From Pseudomonadota bacterium (lineage in GTDB: Bacteria; Pseudomonadota; Alphaproteobacteria; Rhizobiales; Xanthobacteraceae): a stretch of 64,000 bases of DNA. Numbering within the stretch: position 1 is the stretch's first letter; every line of letters begins with the position of its first letter. The notes under the pieces were generated by a model. The model worked only from the letters and a program-made list of their open reading frames with translations. It did no database searches and was not told the DNA's origin. This document shows positions 43,633 through 54,852 of this stretch, one piece after another. The position numbers were made by a program, and so were the translations under genes. The stretch spans positions 1 through 64,000 of the forward strand of contig JAEXHR010000085.1 in NCBI GenBank assembly GCA_023449855.1, written 5' to 3'.

Positions 43633-46600
43633 TCAGCGAAGTTTGCCCCGTTCCTCATCGGTCAATAGTTGCTGCTCCTGGGGTGTCAGCTGCCCTGCGC
43701 CGACAACCTGCACTGCGCTACGTGGATCCTGACTCCGTTGTTCGATGCCAGGATTTTGACGTCCGCGCGACGACTGACCGCTATCATCACTGTCATGCGC
43801 GCCACCATAGCCCATCACCTCGACAATAATTACTGAGGGCGTCTCACGGGTCTCGCGCCCCGGCTGATCGATCGACTTGGTTGAAGCAGCAGCGACATTC
43901 GACGCCGAGGTCAGCGCCTGGATATTGGGCGCCGCAACGGTCGGGACGCCCACTGCAGTACCCTGCACCTGGATATTGGTGGCATTGAGCACCGCCGTCG
44001 CGGCGATCAGCAGATTGCCGGAGACGCGAATGCCCGCGTCACCCGCGTCGACAAAGCCCTGCGGCGTCGCGAGCCAGACATTGCCGGGCGTGGCCCCCGC
44101 CAGCGCCTTCAGCGTAGCGATGCCGGCGCCGGTGGAAATGCTGCCCGGGCTGAACACGGTGCGGCCGTTCATGTCGGTGCGGAAGGCCGGCTTCACCGTG
44201 TTCTTGCGCGTCTTCGCACCCTTGCCCGCATCGATATTGCCGGTCGTCGACCACATGCCGATGTCGCCGCCACCGAGCGTGTGAACCGCGGCCTGCCCGA
44301 CCATCACGTCGCCATAGGACATCGAAAAAATGCCGCCAGCCTTCTGGGTCTGCAGGCCGCCGCCTTGCTGGATCTGGCCTGCAGCCTGATTGAGACCGAG
44401 GATCACGTCGCCCGCCGGCGTCAGCAACTGGATATCGCCGCCATCCAGCGTCGCGATGCGGGTTGCTGCCATGCGGATATCGCCGCGGCGTTCCGCACCC
44501 GTCGCCGATGTCGGGAACAGACGCTCGATGGCTGCAAAGCCCTGCGCGTAATTCGCGAGATTGCGCGGGTCGGTATGCGCGGCATGATCAGCCGAGGCGT
44601 TCAACTCGACATAGAACACCTCGCGCACCAGCTGCGACTGATCGTCGGCGCCGAGCTTCAGGAACTCAGTCCAGGCCTCGGTTGCTGTCGGGGCTGGCGA
44701 TCCGCGATGGCGACGCTGGATGTAGGCGACGAGACGATCGTCATAGACGCCGCCATTCCTGGCGGGGTCGAGATAGGTGTTGGCGAAGTCCAGATACTGG
44801 ACGTCAGTCATGCCGGCACCGAGAGCGATGGTCGCGCCATCCTTGCTCAGTGCGGGGTTGCGCAGATTGCCGATCGACTGAATGCCGCTGTTGGAATTGC
44901 CGAGATCGATATTGCGGCCGGCGTCGAGTTCCGCAGTACCCGGTCCGGCGATCGTGATCATGTCGATACTATTGCCGGTATTGCCGGATGTCAGCGTGAT
45001 GAATTTGAGATCGCGACCGGCGCGGATCAGCGTCAGATCGGTGTCGTTGACGTTCTGTGCGAGCAGCCGCAGTTCGAGGACATCGCGCGATGCCAGCATC
45101 CGCACCGACTTTGCCGAGACGATCGGGATCGCGGTGGCTGACGTGGTCGTGGTGCCGGTCCTGAAGCTGATATCGCCATTCAAGGCATAGAAGCGCGCCG
45201 GCTCCGGATCGCCGTCATGTAGCAGATAAGTGGCGTGCAGCCGCTCCCGCGCGACGTCGCTTTCCTTGGTGTAGTCCGTCGATGGATCGTCGCTCAGACG
45301 CGCGCGGGCGGTCGCCATGCTGAAGTCAGGCGCGAGAATATTCGGGAGCCGCAGCGGGTCCGCGTCCGAGATCGCGAGACCGGTGAGGCTCGCCACGACA
45401 GCAGCGCCGGTGGTGGCATTGACCGTGGGCGTCATCAGGCGGATCGAGCCCGCGCTGAGGAATTCGAGCGTTCCCCGTGCACTTGGAAACAGCGTCACCG
45501 CGCCGTCAAAGCCGACATCGCCGTTGAACGCCGTGAGCTTGAGGGTCGGCGGCGCGATCAGATAGGGCAGCAGCGGATTGCTGGAGCTGGACACGCTCAA
45601 TGTCGCGCTGGCAGCCGTCGGCGGCGTCGAGGTCGAGAACGGGGCGCCCGCATATTGATAGTTGGCAAGCGCACCGGTCGCCTGCGGCGAATTCGGATTT
45701 GCCACGGTCGGATTCAGCGTGAAGCCGACCGATTGGTACAGCAGATTGTTGTCGCCTACGACGTAGGTCCTGCCGCCGGTGGACGTCATCGTGACCGCCG
45801 AATTGGCCGTATAGGTGAAGAAGCTGCTCCAGGGATTGGCAGCGCCGCCATCGGCATTGCGGGCCACCTGCATCGCAACCGTCGGATTGAAAATCGACTG
45901 GATGACGACGTCACCACCGGCGATCAGATTGAGCTGCGCATCGCCCAGCGCCAGGATCGGATAGATCGGAAGGCTCGCAACCGTCGTGGCCGCCGACGCA
46001 TAGGTATCCTTGACGGTGCGGCCGGTGCCGAACGAGCGGCTGGTGCGGATGTCGCCGATACCTTTGCCGACATAGAACAGGCCGCTATTGATGTTGCCCG
46101 AGGCCTCGATCGCCAGATCGCCGCCGCCGCCGATGAATTTCATCTCTCCATTGTTCACCAGGCCCGATGTCGGCAGCACCGCAGCGAAATTGGTGATGTT
46201 GCCCGAGCTTTCACTGCGTGGATCGCCCGCCTTGATCCTGATATTGCCGCCACCGAGCGCACCGACGCCGCCCTGCTCGAACTGCGAATAATCGATCCAC
46301 CAGCTGGTGGGCCGGCCTGCAACGGGAAGGCCGTTGCTGCCGAGACTGCCCTGGCGATACAGCCACGCCGTGATCAGCTCTTCGCTCATGGCCGTGGGCG
46401 ATAGTGTCTTGGTGGTCGTCGACTGCCCGGTGCTGCCGTTGCTGATATTGCCGGCGGCCACCAACGTGACGTCGCCGCCATTGATGCCATAGGTCACAGG
46501 CGACACGCTGGTCGCCGCCGTGAGCCCTGTGAGGTCGCGCGCGACGCCGGCCGTGTAGAGCACCGAGGCGCGGCCGACGAAGTTCACGTCACGACCGGAA

Positions 46601-49600
46601 TAGACCTCGATCGAGCCGGTGCCGGTGCGCACCAGCGTGCCGGCAGCGAGGACGAAATCGCCGGCCTGATGAGCCTGGCGCGTATCGCCGGCAGTGAGAT
46701 CTGCGCCTGCGACCAGACGGTACGACCAGGATCGCGCCTTGGCATCGTTGACCGAGTAGAGTTGTCCCGTGGCCGCCAGCGCGGTCGAGAACCCGTCGCT
46801 GATATTGCCGTTGATGTTGAGGTTGCCGGCAGCGCGCAATGTCAGGACGCCGCCTTCGCCGCCATAGCGGAAGTCACCGAGATTGACATTGCCGGCATTG
46901 GTGACCGTCAGCGATGTCGAACTGGTGACCTCGGCGCCGGCCTGCAGATGCAGCAGGCCCGCATTGAAGCCCGCATTCGCCGACTGCATTTCACCGGCCA
47001 GACGCGCGCGGATCGCCGCCCCTGCCGCATTGATGAACTGCGCGTTGTCGGCATCGATGGTGGCGAAGGTGAGGATGCCGGCACCGCTGCCCGACGAGGC
47101 GAGCGTGGTGGTGTTGGTGTAGACCTTGTACGCCTCGACATTCACCGCGCCGACGCCGCTCAGCGTGCCGCGCAGATGTGTGTTCGCGTCGATCTCGTTA
47201 TTGTTGCTGTTGCGCTTCACGCGCAATGACAGCACGCCATTGTCGCCGCCCGCCCCGACGGTGATACGCGACCCCGCCTGCACATCGACAAATCCGTTCG
47301 CACTCTCGATAGCGACGGCACCACCATGACCCGCGGCATCCGGCTCCACGCCGCTGGCGTCGAGCGCTGCGGATCCCGCGACGATGACATTGCCCGATGC
47401 GGACAGACGAATGTCGCCCGGCCCATCGCCGCTTGCGTCGATTCGTCCGGCGACGGTGATGGCGCCATTGTCCGTCGATAGCGTGAAGCGGCGTGCGGCG
47501 ATACTGGCGGATGCACCGATGACGACATCACCATTGCGGATGCGGAAATTACGTTCGCGATCGAAATGCGCGACGTTGAGAATGGCATTCATCGCGTCGA
47601 AATCGGTGATCGTCCCGGCATCGAGGCTGAATGCACCATTGCGGAATCCCGCACCGCCCTGCCCGTTGAGCGTGCCACGCAGGTCGAACTGGCCGCCAGC
47701 GGTGACCGTGACTGTCCCGGCATCGCCGCTTGACGAGACATTCAGCAGAGCGCCGGTCGCGACCGCGACATTTCCGGTGGCGATCACATCCACCCGGCCT
47801 GCCGGCGCTTCGCGGGTCACATCGAAGAAGTCCTTGGAGAAGCCGCTGACATCGGTGGTCGAACCGGAGCCGAAACTCACATTGCCGGCCGTCGCCTGCA
47901 GCACCACGACGCCGCCGGGCAGAACGACATTGCCGTTCTGGGCGATATCGCGCGCAATCAATTTCAGTCGTGCGCCACCGGCATTGGTGGCCGGCGTCTG
48001 GTTGCCTCCCGCGCTGGCCTGCACGATCATCGACCCGTTAGGCGCCTGGATGACACGACTGACCGACGCCGCAGATGTCAGTTGCCCGGCCTCCAGCGTC
48101 AGCGATCCCTTGCGGATATCGAACAGGCCGGAACTGGTGCTGGTGATCGCGCCTGTAGCCAGAATACGGGTGTCGCTGACGCCGTCGATGAAGACATTGC
48201 CGGCGAGAGTCACATCCGTCGCACGAACGACCAGACCGCCGGTGCCGGCCGCTGGAACGGCCGCAGCCGACACGCCGTTCGAATTGGTGAGGTTCACCGT
48301 GCCCGCCGTGATGGTCACGACACTGCTGCTATTCGACGTCGCCACCAATCCCGCGGAGTCGAGCGTGATGCTGCTGCCCTCGCCCGCCATGCCGCCGAAT
48401 GAGAATGCGCCGTAGAGATCGATGGTTTCGCGGCTGCGGAGGGTCATGGTGTTGATCTGCGACAATGCGGCCAATGCGCCCAGATCGAGCTGCAGGCCCG
48501 CCAGCGGCGCCGTCTGGGCGTGCTGGAGATCGCCGATGCTGATGTGATTGCTGCCGAGGGTGACGGCCTTGGCAGTCAGCTTGCTGGTGGCCCCGAAGGC
48601 GAGGTTGACGACGGCGCCGTCGATCAGCAGCGAATTGCCGCCGTCGAGCACCACGCCGGCATTGATGGTCACATTGCCGATCGCCGGCAGCACGCCGGTC
48701 TTGCCGTTGCCGCGCTGGAAATTCGGCCGCGCGCCATTGGTCACGGCGAGGATCGCCGCGCCGTCATTGGCCTTCTGGGCCGCGGTCGGCGTGGCGCTGG
48801 TGCCCTGGTCGAGCAGCAGATCCGGCGACGGCGTGCTGCGATACGGACCGGTGGCGCGCAGGATGCTGCCGGTCTTGGCGGTGATGGAATTCAGTGCCAC
48901 CAGAATGATTTCGGTGCCGGTGAATTCGGTACCCTGGGTGTCCAGCGTCACGCTCGACGCCGCGACCGTCACCGACGCGCCGTTGAGCACGGTGGCATTG
49001 CCGTCGGCCGAGGTCTGCGAGCGGGTGCCGCCGATCAGCAGGCTCTCGGTCTCGAGCCGGCTGAGCTGGTCGGCCCGCAGCACCAGCGTTCCCGCCACCG
49101 GGGTGGCATCGGTGCCGGTGATCAGGATCGGACCGCCGCTCGAAATATCGATCTGTCCGCCGCGGCCGCCCGCCACCGGCGATGTCCGTGCGGAACCCTC
49201 GAAGGTCAGCACCGAGGTCGCGTTGATCTGGATGCGGCCCGGCTCGTTCGGCAACCGCACCGGAACGACATTGTTGAGCTGCGCCACATTGGCGGTGAAG
49301 TCGCTGAGCGTGCTCTCATTGTATTGCGAGCGCGAGCGGACGACATCGCCCGACTCCACCAGGAATGTCGACCATCGGCCGGACACCCGCGCGCCCGAGA
49401 ATTGATCGGTGAGATAGCCCGCCGTGAGATAGCCGCCCATGGCGGTCTGCCGGTTGGTGCTTGCGCCGAGATCGCTATTGGCCGACGACACGGTGACGCG
49501 GAAGGCACCGGGCATCAATGCGAGGTGGCCCGGCAGCAAGACGTAATTGCCGGCCGGCAGGCCGGGGATGCCCGACAGATAGACGCTGTTGCCCACGGTG

Positions 49601-52600
49601 AGCGATGTGGTCGCGAGGCCTTCGGGTTCCTTCGGCAGCGCGCCGCGATAGGACGGGATCACGGCGAACACGTTGCGGCCCGATAGGACGTCCACCGAAC
49701 CGCCGGTGCCCGCGACGAATTCGTAGGTCGACAGATCGCCACCGCCCGATGCCGTGACCTGCGCGCCGGCCTTGACATCGATGGTGGTTCCGGTCAGCGT
49801 GATCTGCTTTTGCGGGACGGCTGCGGCATTTCCCTTGAACAGGAAATCGGTGCCGTTGCGCGTCACGCCATATGGGATCAAGGCGCCGTCGAGATCCACC
49901 GAGGTCAGGCTGCCCGGCGCCAAAATCATGTTGCTGTTGGCTGGCGCGGCGAGATTTGCCGTCAGCGCCACCGTGGCATTGGTGAGCGTGATCTGCCCCG
50001 ATGGCGCACGCAGCACGCCGCCCTGCACGATATGCGGCGCCGCGATCGTCAGCGAACCGTTGGCCGAGAGCGGCACCTGCGCCGAATTTCCGTTGCTGCG
50101 GACCGTGACGGTGCTGTTCATGTTCTTGATGGTCGGCGTGCCACTCGCATCGACAGCGTAACCATTGATCACGAAGCCCGCGCCCGTCCGGGTCAGCGGA
50201 TAGAGTTCGGCCGCCGCGAACGTGACATCGCCATAGGTGTTGAGCGACGCTGCAGTGGTGGTGCCAACCGGCGGCGTGTCGTTGAAGCGGATGTCGCCGG
50301 TGCTGTTGAAATTGATGGTCGCAAAGCCCGCCTGCGCGGCGGTCTTGAGCAACGGGCTGGTGACGCCGAGCGTGCCGCGATAGGCACGATTGACACCGAA
50401 TGTGGTGGTCCGCGAAAAGTCGATCAGATCGGCATTGACGGTGAAACTGCCGGTGCCGCTTTCCGCGGGATCGCCATTGGTGGTGGTGCCCGAGGCATCC
50501 TTGATGCTGCCGCCGAACGCCACATAGGGCGCCCTGACATTCACGGTCACCGAGCCGTCGCCGCCGATATAGCGACTCAGGAACTGGATGCTGCTGCGGG
50601 CCGACAGGTCGACGGGCGCGTCGCTACGAAACACGACGACGCCGTCCTGCGTCGCGAAGATCAGATTGTCGAAACCTGCCTTCTGGAGGCCATCCTCGAA
50701 GACCCAGAATTGCGGACGCGCGTTGACGGGCAGATTGTCCCCGACCCGCGCGACATCGGAGACGCGGCCGGTGCCGTCGCGCAGCATGATCTTGCTGCCG
50801 GCCGTCTCCGGCGTGGTCGATCCGCTCGCAACATAACCGGGAATCGGGAGATTGAAGGCCAGAGGCAGCGACGTTGCCACCGACGTACTGGGATTGATCG
50901 CGAATGTCGCGCCACGCAGCGACGGATCGCCCGGCTGCACGAGCAGGGTCGGATCGAAATAGAGATAGTTGCCGGGCGTCAGCGTGATCTGGCCGGCAGC
51001 TGTCGCCAATTGCTGGGGGTGCGACGCCCACAGAAACGATCCCTTGATCGATGGCACGAAGGTGCCGGTCGCGCCGGACACATCGATCACCGAGCCGGGC
51101 TGCACCACGATATTGCCGCCGGTCAGCGACACCGAACCGCCGTCGAAGACGCGGTTGATGGGCTGGCTGATGGGCGAGTTCTGATAGGAGCGAACCACGC
51201 CGCCGGCAATCAACCGGGCGCTGGCATCGATCCACAGCGTCACATTGGGTCGATGATAGATGGCGCTGTTGGCGTTGTCGGGGCCGACGGTGTCGAGGGC
51301 GATGCCGCTCTCCTGATCATTGGCGAGCCTGATCGTGCCGCCCCGCGCCTCGATGGTGCCGAACACCGCAAGCTCACGCGCCGCGCGGATATCGACGGTC
51401 GCGCCGGGATCGGTGCGGATCACCGAACCCGCGCCGAGGATGATGTCGCCGGCCACGCCGCGGTCACCGACGTGATAGATGTCGGCGCCCGACGGCACCG
51501 AGTTTGCGGTCGTCAGCGAGGTGGCACCGTAGTTCGGCGCATAGAGCGCGAGGCTGGTCGGGGCCCGCAACTCATCCGCCTTGAAGCCGATGCTCAACGC
51601 ATCAGACAGTCGCGATCCCGTCGCAAGCCGGTTCAGCGCGACATTAACGGGCAAGAAGCTCTTGACCTTGGGCTCGACGATCGCGCCCGGCGCCACGGTG
51701 ACGCCATTCCAGCCGATGATGCGGTAATTGCTGAAGCCGCCGGACTGGAAGAACGACGGGTCGAGATAGAGTTCGCTGGCGGTCAGCGACGGATCGCCAC
51801 CGATCTGCACCGTGGCCGCCGCAATCGCTAGCGACCCGCCGGTGCCCAATCCGTAGCCGCGCAACTCGCCAGCGAAAACTGAGGCCACGACCTTCGGCAG
51901 TGGGATGACAAGACCGGGGCCGGTCTGGATCTTCTCGATCGCATTGCCGATCAGCGAGATCGTTCCGGCATTGCCGAGCGGCGTGCCGTCGGATGTTCCG
52001 GCGAGCTTGCCATTCGCCAGGACAAGTCCGCCGCTCGATACATCGATCAGGCTGCCTGCAGCGACATTCAGTGCGCCGTCGCCGGTCGCCGCATTGCTGG
52101 AATCGAGCGTCCGTTCCGCCGAAAGCGTGACATTGCCGCCATTGACCCAGCTCTTGCTGAAATTCAGCGTGCGCGCATTGTCGCCTTCGGACAGATTGAT
52201 CCAGAGACCGCTGACATCGATGACGGCATCGGCACCGACCGTGATCGTCTTGGCAATCTTCGGCGCGAGGGTGTTGGCCTGCTGGGCTCCCGCCACGCGC
52301 GCCTGGATCGTCACATCGCCATTCGGCGCGCGGATCGTCCCGTTGATGACGGCGGTCGCCGCCAGCACATTGAAGGAGCCACCCGGCACCAGTACGATTC
52401 TGGCATCGGCGTTGAGCGTGAATGTCTGATTGGTGTTGATGGCGACATCCTTGGCGCCGCTGTCATTGATCAGGTCCGGTCGAAGATAGATCGTCGATGC
52501 GCGATCGCTGCTGAGCAACGAGTCCTTGCCGAAATCCGCTTTCAACACCGATGACGGCGTTCCCACCACGACCTCAGGAAGGACGCGCTCATAGATTCCG

Positions 52601-54852
52601 CTGACGGCTTCGCCGATGCTCAGCTTGCCGCCGATCGCGACATTGGCATTGCCATGCACGGGATCGCCATAGCCGGCGCTGACATCGATATTGCCATCGA
52701 GCACTGCGTGCCGTGCAGTCACCAGAACCTGGCCACCGCTCTGTCCCTGCCGATAGCCGCGCTCGAAGTGGCTCTGGCGTGAGAAGATCGAATTATAGAC
52801 TTCCGTGACGCCCCAACGTGCGTGATCGACCGTGAAGCCGCCATCGAACAGCACGGCGCCGACCATGTCGGGCGTGGCCTGGCTGATATCATAGAGGTGA
52901 TTGTTCCAGAGGATTTTCGACGTTCTGATATGACCGCTGGCATAAGAGAGCGATCCGCCGACCGCGATGATCTGCGATCCACCCCGCGTGATGACGTCGC
53001 CGCGGGACTCGATGCGCACCGAGCCGCCATTGCTCATCAGCTCGCCCGCCTGATAGGGCAGCAGTCCGAGCCATCCGCTGACATTGCCGTAGCGCGTGCC
53101 GACCCAGGTCGTACCGTCGCTGTTCACGCCGGAAACGCGTCGGTCGACATAGATGGTCTTGCCCCGCAGCGGGCCGTCACGCAATTGCGGAAGATCGGCG
53201 AATTCGTCGCCCCGCAGTTCCGCCGCGACCGAGTTGCGCTCCATCGCCAGCGGGACATTCTGCACGCCCGACACATCGATCAGACTACCGGTGTCGAAAT
53301 AGATCCGGCTGCCGTCATCCGGCTTCTCGTTATAGGTCGTGCTGCCGCTGCTCGGCAGCAGCGGCGCAATGACGGTCATGTCGGCGGCAAGAATGGAGAC
53401 CTTGGCCGCCTCGCCGAGAATGGTGGAATTGGCCCCGATGGTGACGGTCTTGCCGACCAGATCGATCGACGACGTCTTGAACGTGTCGGATCCGAGCACG
53501 AAATCGGACGATGTGAGGTCGGCGCGCACCTGCGTCAGGCTGCCGGGCCCCAATGTGAGGATGCCGCCGAACATGCCGCGATAAGCGCCATTGATGGTCT
53601 GCACGCCGCCGGACGTCGAGATCGACTGATACTGGTCGGTCCGGGCCCACAGCCTGATCGAGCCATCGAATGCAGCCGACGTCGTCGCCGTCACAACGCC
53701 ATTCTGCGTCACGTTCTGGCCGACCAGTGTGATATTGCCGAGGTCGGCGCTGATCAGGCCGTCATTGCGCGCGGTCCAGCCGCTGCCTGCCCCCGTATGA
53801 ACGAATGCTCGCTTGACTGTGTCGTAGCTGCCCACCAGACCACTTTCGACATTCGCGACGATGCCGCGATCGAGCGTGGCGTTCTGTTCGAGATAGACCT
53901 TGTCGCCGGATGCAAGAATGCTCTGGCCCTGCGGGGTGAGGATCGTGCCGGCATTGGTGACGTTACCGCCGAGCAGCAACACCTTGCCGCCCGACGCCGC
54001 ATTGATGATCGCGCCCGCTTGAACGGACAGCGCCGCGGTCTGTCCCGGGGTGCCCGTAAAGGCCTCAGCGACGGAATTGGCGACACCGCTGGCCTGATAA
54101 AGAATGCCGTTGTTGAACTGATCGACGGTGATGTTGAGCGTCGACGCCAGCAGGGTCCCGACATTGATCTGGCTGGCGCCGCCGAACACGATGCCGTTCT
54201 TGTTGACGATATAGACCGCGCCATCCGCCCTGATCTGGCCGAGGATCTGGCTCGGCACCCCGGTCGGATCGGTGACGCGATTGAGCGCGATCCAGCTATT
54301 GCCGCCGGGATCGGCGCCACCGCTCTGGTCGAAATTGACGATTGTGTCCTTGCCGACATGGAAGCTCTTCCAGTTCAGGATCGCCTTCGCGCCGGTCTGC
54401 TGGATGGTCACGGTGGTCTGACCGTCCGCTCTGCTCTGGGTCGGCGTGTTGGCATTGACCCAGGTCGATACTCCATTCGCGGTGCCCGGCGCCGCCAAGC
54501 CGGAATCCGGCTCGAGCCCGCCGACAATGAGTCCATTCGGCACGCCGCCAGGCGCCGCCTGCGCGGCGGAGCGCGCTGCGGCTTGAGCCGCCTGCATCGC
54601 CCGCAGCGTCTGCGCGGCACGCACCAGTGACTGACGCGCCTGCTGCGAACTGGCTGCGGCCTGCGCAGCCGAAGCAAGCGCGGCAGTGGACGCTGCCTGC
54701 ACGGCCGAGTTCGCCGTGCCGCCGCCCTGCTGGAAATTGCGCGCCGAGGCCGGCACGGCCACCAGGCTCAGCATGCTCACGCTGGCAAACAGCGCCGTGC
54801 GCGTGGCGCGTTGCGAAGAGAAGGGGCGTGAGGCTGCACGGTGAAAAGACAT
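43633..54852 (-). CDS. Giant filamentous haemagglutinin-like adhesin (two-partner secretion, TpsA type)
   Basis: About 3739 residues. ATG 54852 has GGAG about 7 bp upstream. A long signal (to about residue 38, ending PASA) is followed by an Ala/Gln-rich stretch (about 50-110), then the TPS secretion domain (about 120-400) with ILNWKSFHVGKDTIVNFDQ and ILGQIRADGAVYIVNKNGIV. A long beta-helix of Gly/Asn/Val-rich repeats such as GGNVTLS and GDVTL follows. A filamentous-haemagglutinin DUF3739-like region lies at about 2850-3400 and a charged tail ends DEERGKLR. Exported by a TpsB barrel, it would form a surface fibre. No TpsB gene is in this window. It is likely controlled by the sigma/FecR/STN genes directly upstream. 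Confidence 0.93.
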   Translation of the reverse strand: MSFHRAASRPFSSQRATRTALFASVSMLSLVAVPASARNFQQGGGTANSAVQAASTAALASAAQAAASSQQARQSLVRAAQTLRAMQAAQAAARSAAQAAPGGVPNGLIVGGLEPDSGLAAPGTANGVSTWVNANTPTQSRADGQTTVTIQQTGAKAILNWKSFHVGKDTIVNFDQSGGADPGGNSWIALNRVTDPTGVPSQILGQIRADGAVYIVNKNGIVFGGASQINVGTLLASTLNITVDQFNNGILYQASGVANSVAEAFTGTPGQTAALSVQAGAIINAASGGKVLLLGGNVTNAGTILTPQGQSILASGDKVYLEQNATLDRGIVANVESGLVGSYDTVKRAFVHTGAGSGWTARNDGLISADLGNITLVGQNVTQNGVVTATTSAAFDGSIRLWARTDQYQSISTSGGVQTINGAYRGMFGGILTLGPGSLTQVRADLTSSDFVLGSDTFKTSSIDLVGKTVTIGANSTILGEAAKVSILAADMTVIAPLLPSSGSTTYNEKPDDGSRIYFDTGSLIDVSGVQNVPLAMERNSVAAELRGDEFADLPQLRDGPLRGKTIYVDRRVSGVNSDGTTWVGTRYGNVSGWLGLLPYQAGELMSNGGSVRIESRGDVITRGGSQIIAVGGSLSYASGHIRTSKILWNNHLYDISQATPDMVGAVLFDGGFTVDHARWGVTEVYNSIFSRQSHFERGYRQGQSGGQVLVTARHAVLDGNIDVSAGYGDPVHGNANVAIGGKLSIGEAVSGIYERVLPEVVVGTPSSVLKADFGKDSLLSSDRASTIYLRPDLINDSGAKDVAINTNQTFTLNADARIVLVPGGSFNVLAATAVINGTIRAPNGDVTIQARVAGAQQANTLAPKIAKTITVGADAVIDVSGLWINLSEGDNARTLNFSKSWVNGGNVTLSAERTLDSSNAATGDGALNVAAGSLIDVSSGGLVLANGKLAGTSDGTPLGNAGTISLIGNAIEKIQTGPGLVIPLPKVVASVFAGELRGYGLGTGGSLAIAAATVQIGGDPSLTASELYLDPSFFQSGGFSNYRIIGWNGVTVAPGAIVEPKVKSFLPVNVALNRLATGSRLSDALSIGFKADELRAPTSLALYAPNYGATSLTTANSVPSGADIYHVGDRGVAGDIILGAGSVIRTDPGATVDIRAARELAVFGTIEARGGTIRLANDQESGIALDTVGPDNANSAIYHRPNVTLWIDASARLIAGGVVRSYQNSPISQPINRVFDGGSVSLTGGNIVVQPGSVIDVSGATGTFVPSIKGSFLWASHPQQLATAAGQITLTPGNYLYFDPTLLVQPGDPSLRGATFAINPSTSVATSLPLAFNLPIPGYVASGSTTPETAGSKIMLRDGTGRVSDVARVGDNLPVNARPQFWVFEDGLQKAGFDNLIFATQDGVVVFRSDAPVDLSARSSIQFLSRYIGGDGSVTVNVRAPYVAFGGSIKDASGTTTNGDPAESGTGSFTVNADLIDFSRTTTFGVNRAYRGTLGVTSPLLKTAAQAGFATINFNSTGDIRFNDTPPVGTTTAASLNTYGDVTFAAAELYPLTRTGAGFVINGYAVDASGTPTIKNMNSTVTVRSNGNSAQVPLSANGSLTIAAPHIVQGGVLRAPSGQITLTNATVALTANLAAPANSNMILAPGSLTSVDLDGALIPYGVTRNGTDFLFKGNAAAVPQKQITLTGTTIDVKAGAQVTASGGGDLSTYEFVAGTGGSVDVLSGRNVFAVIPSYRGALPKEPEGLATTSLTVGNSVYLSGIPGLPAGNYVLLPGHLALMPGAFRVTVSSANSDLGASTNRQTAMGGYLTAGYLTDQFSGARVSGRWSTFLVESGDVVRSRSQYNESTLSDFTANVAQLNNVVPVRLPNEPGRIQINATSVLTFEGSARTSPVAGGRGGQIDISSGGPILITGTDATPVAGTLVLRADQLSRLETESLLIGGTRSQTSADGNATVLNGASVTVAASSVTLDTQGTEFTGTEIILVALNSITAKTGSILRATGPYRSTPSPDLLLDQGTSATPTAAQKANDGAAILAVTNGARPNFQRGNGKTGVLPAIGNVTINAGVVLDGGNSLLIDGAVVNLAFGATSKLTAKAVTLGSNHISIGDLQHAQTAPLAGLQLDLGALAALSQINTMTLRSRETIDLYGAFSFGGMAGEGSSITLDSAGLVATSNSSSVVTITAGTVNLTNSNGVSAAAVPAAGTGGLVVRATDVTLAGNVFIDGVSDTRILATGAITSTSSGLFDIRKGSLTLEAGQLTSAASVSRVIQAPNGSMIVQASAGGNQTPATNAGGARLKLIARDIAQNGNVVLPGGVVVLQATAGNVSFGSGSTTDVSGFSKDFFDVTREAPAGRVDVIATGNVAVATGALLNVSSSGDAGTVTVTAGGQFDLRGTLNGQGGAGFRNGAFSLDAGTITDFDAMNAILNVAHFDRERNFRIRNGDVVIGASASIAARRFTLSTDNGAITVAGRIDASGDGPGDIRLSASGNVIVAGSAALDASGVEPDAAGHGGAVAIESANGFVDVQAGSRITVGAGGDNGVLSLRVKRNSNNNEIDANTHLRGTLSGVGAVNVEAYKVYTNTTTLASSGSGAGILTFATIDADNAQFINAAGAAIRARLAGEMQSANAGFNAGLLHLQAGAEVTSSTSLTVTNAGNVNLGDFRYGGEGGVLTLRAAGNLNINGNISDGFSTALAATGQLYSVNDAKARSWSYRLVAGADLTAGDTRQAHQAGDFVLAAGTLVRTGTGSIEVYSGRDVNFVGRASVLYTAGVARDLTGLTAATSVSPVTYGINGGDVTLVAAGNISNGSTGQSTTTKTLSPTAMSEELITAWLYRQGSLGSNGLPVAGRPTSWWIDYSQFEQGGVGALGGGNIRIKAGDPRSESSGNITNFAAVLPTSGLVNNGEMKFIGGGGDLAIEASGNINSGLFYVGKGIGDIRTSRSFGTGRTVKDTYASAATTVASLPIYPILALGDAQLNLIAGGDVVIQSIFNPTVAMQVARNADGGAANPWSSFFTYTANSAVTMTSTGGRTYVVGDNNLLYQSVGFTLNPTVANPNSPQATGALANYQYAGAPFSTSTPPTAASATLSVSSSSNPLLPYLIAPPTLKLTAFNGDVGFDGAVTLFPSARGTLEFLSAGSIRLMTPTVNATTGAAVVASLTGLAISDADPLRLPNILAPDFSMATARARLSDDPSTDYTKESDVARERLHATYLLHDGDPEPARFYALNGDISFRTGTTTTSATAIPIVSAKSVRMLASRDVLELRLLAQNVNDTDLTLIRAGRDLKFITLTSGNTGNSIDMITIAGPGTAELDAGRNIDLGNSNSGIQSIGNLRNPALSKDGATIALGAGMTDVQYLDFANTYLDPARNGGVYDDRLVAYIQRRHRGSPAPTATEAWTEFLKLGADDQSQLVREVFYVELNASADHAAHTDPRNLANYAQGFAAIERLFPTSATGAERRGDIRMAATRIATLDGGDIQLLTPAGDVILGLNQAAGQIQQGGGLQTQKAGGIFSMSYGDVMVGQAAVHTLGGGDIGMWSTTGNIDAGKGAKTRKNTVKPAFRTDMNGRTVFSPGSISTGAGIATLKALAGATPGNVWLATPQGFVDAGDAGIRVSGNLLIAATAVLNATNIQVQGTAVGVPTVAAPNIQALTSASNVAAASTKSIDQPGRETRETPSVIIVEVMGYGGAHDSDDSGQSSRGRQNPGIEQRSQDPRSAVQVVGAGQLTPQEQQLLTDEERGKLR

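Noticed and set aside
52822..54630. A 602-codon plus-strand frame and other long plus-strand frames opposite the adhesin
   Set aside because: They are antisense shadows of a GC-rich repetitive coding sequence; no family motifs.
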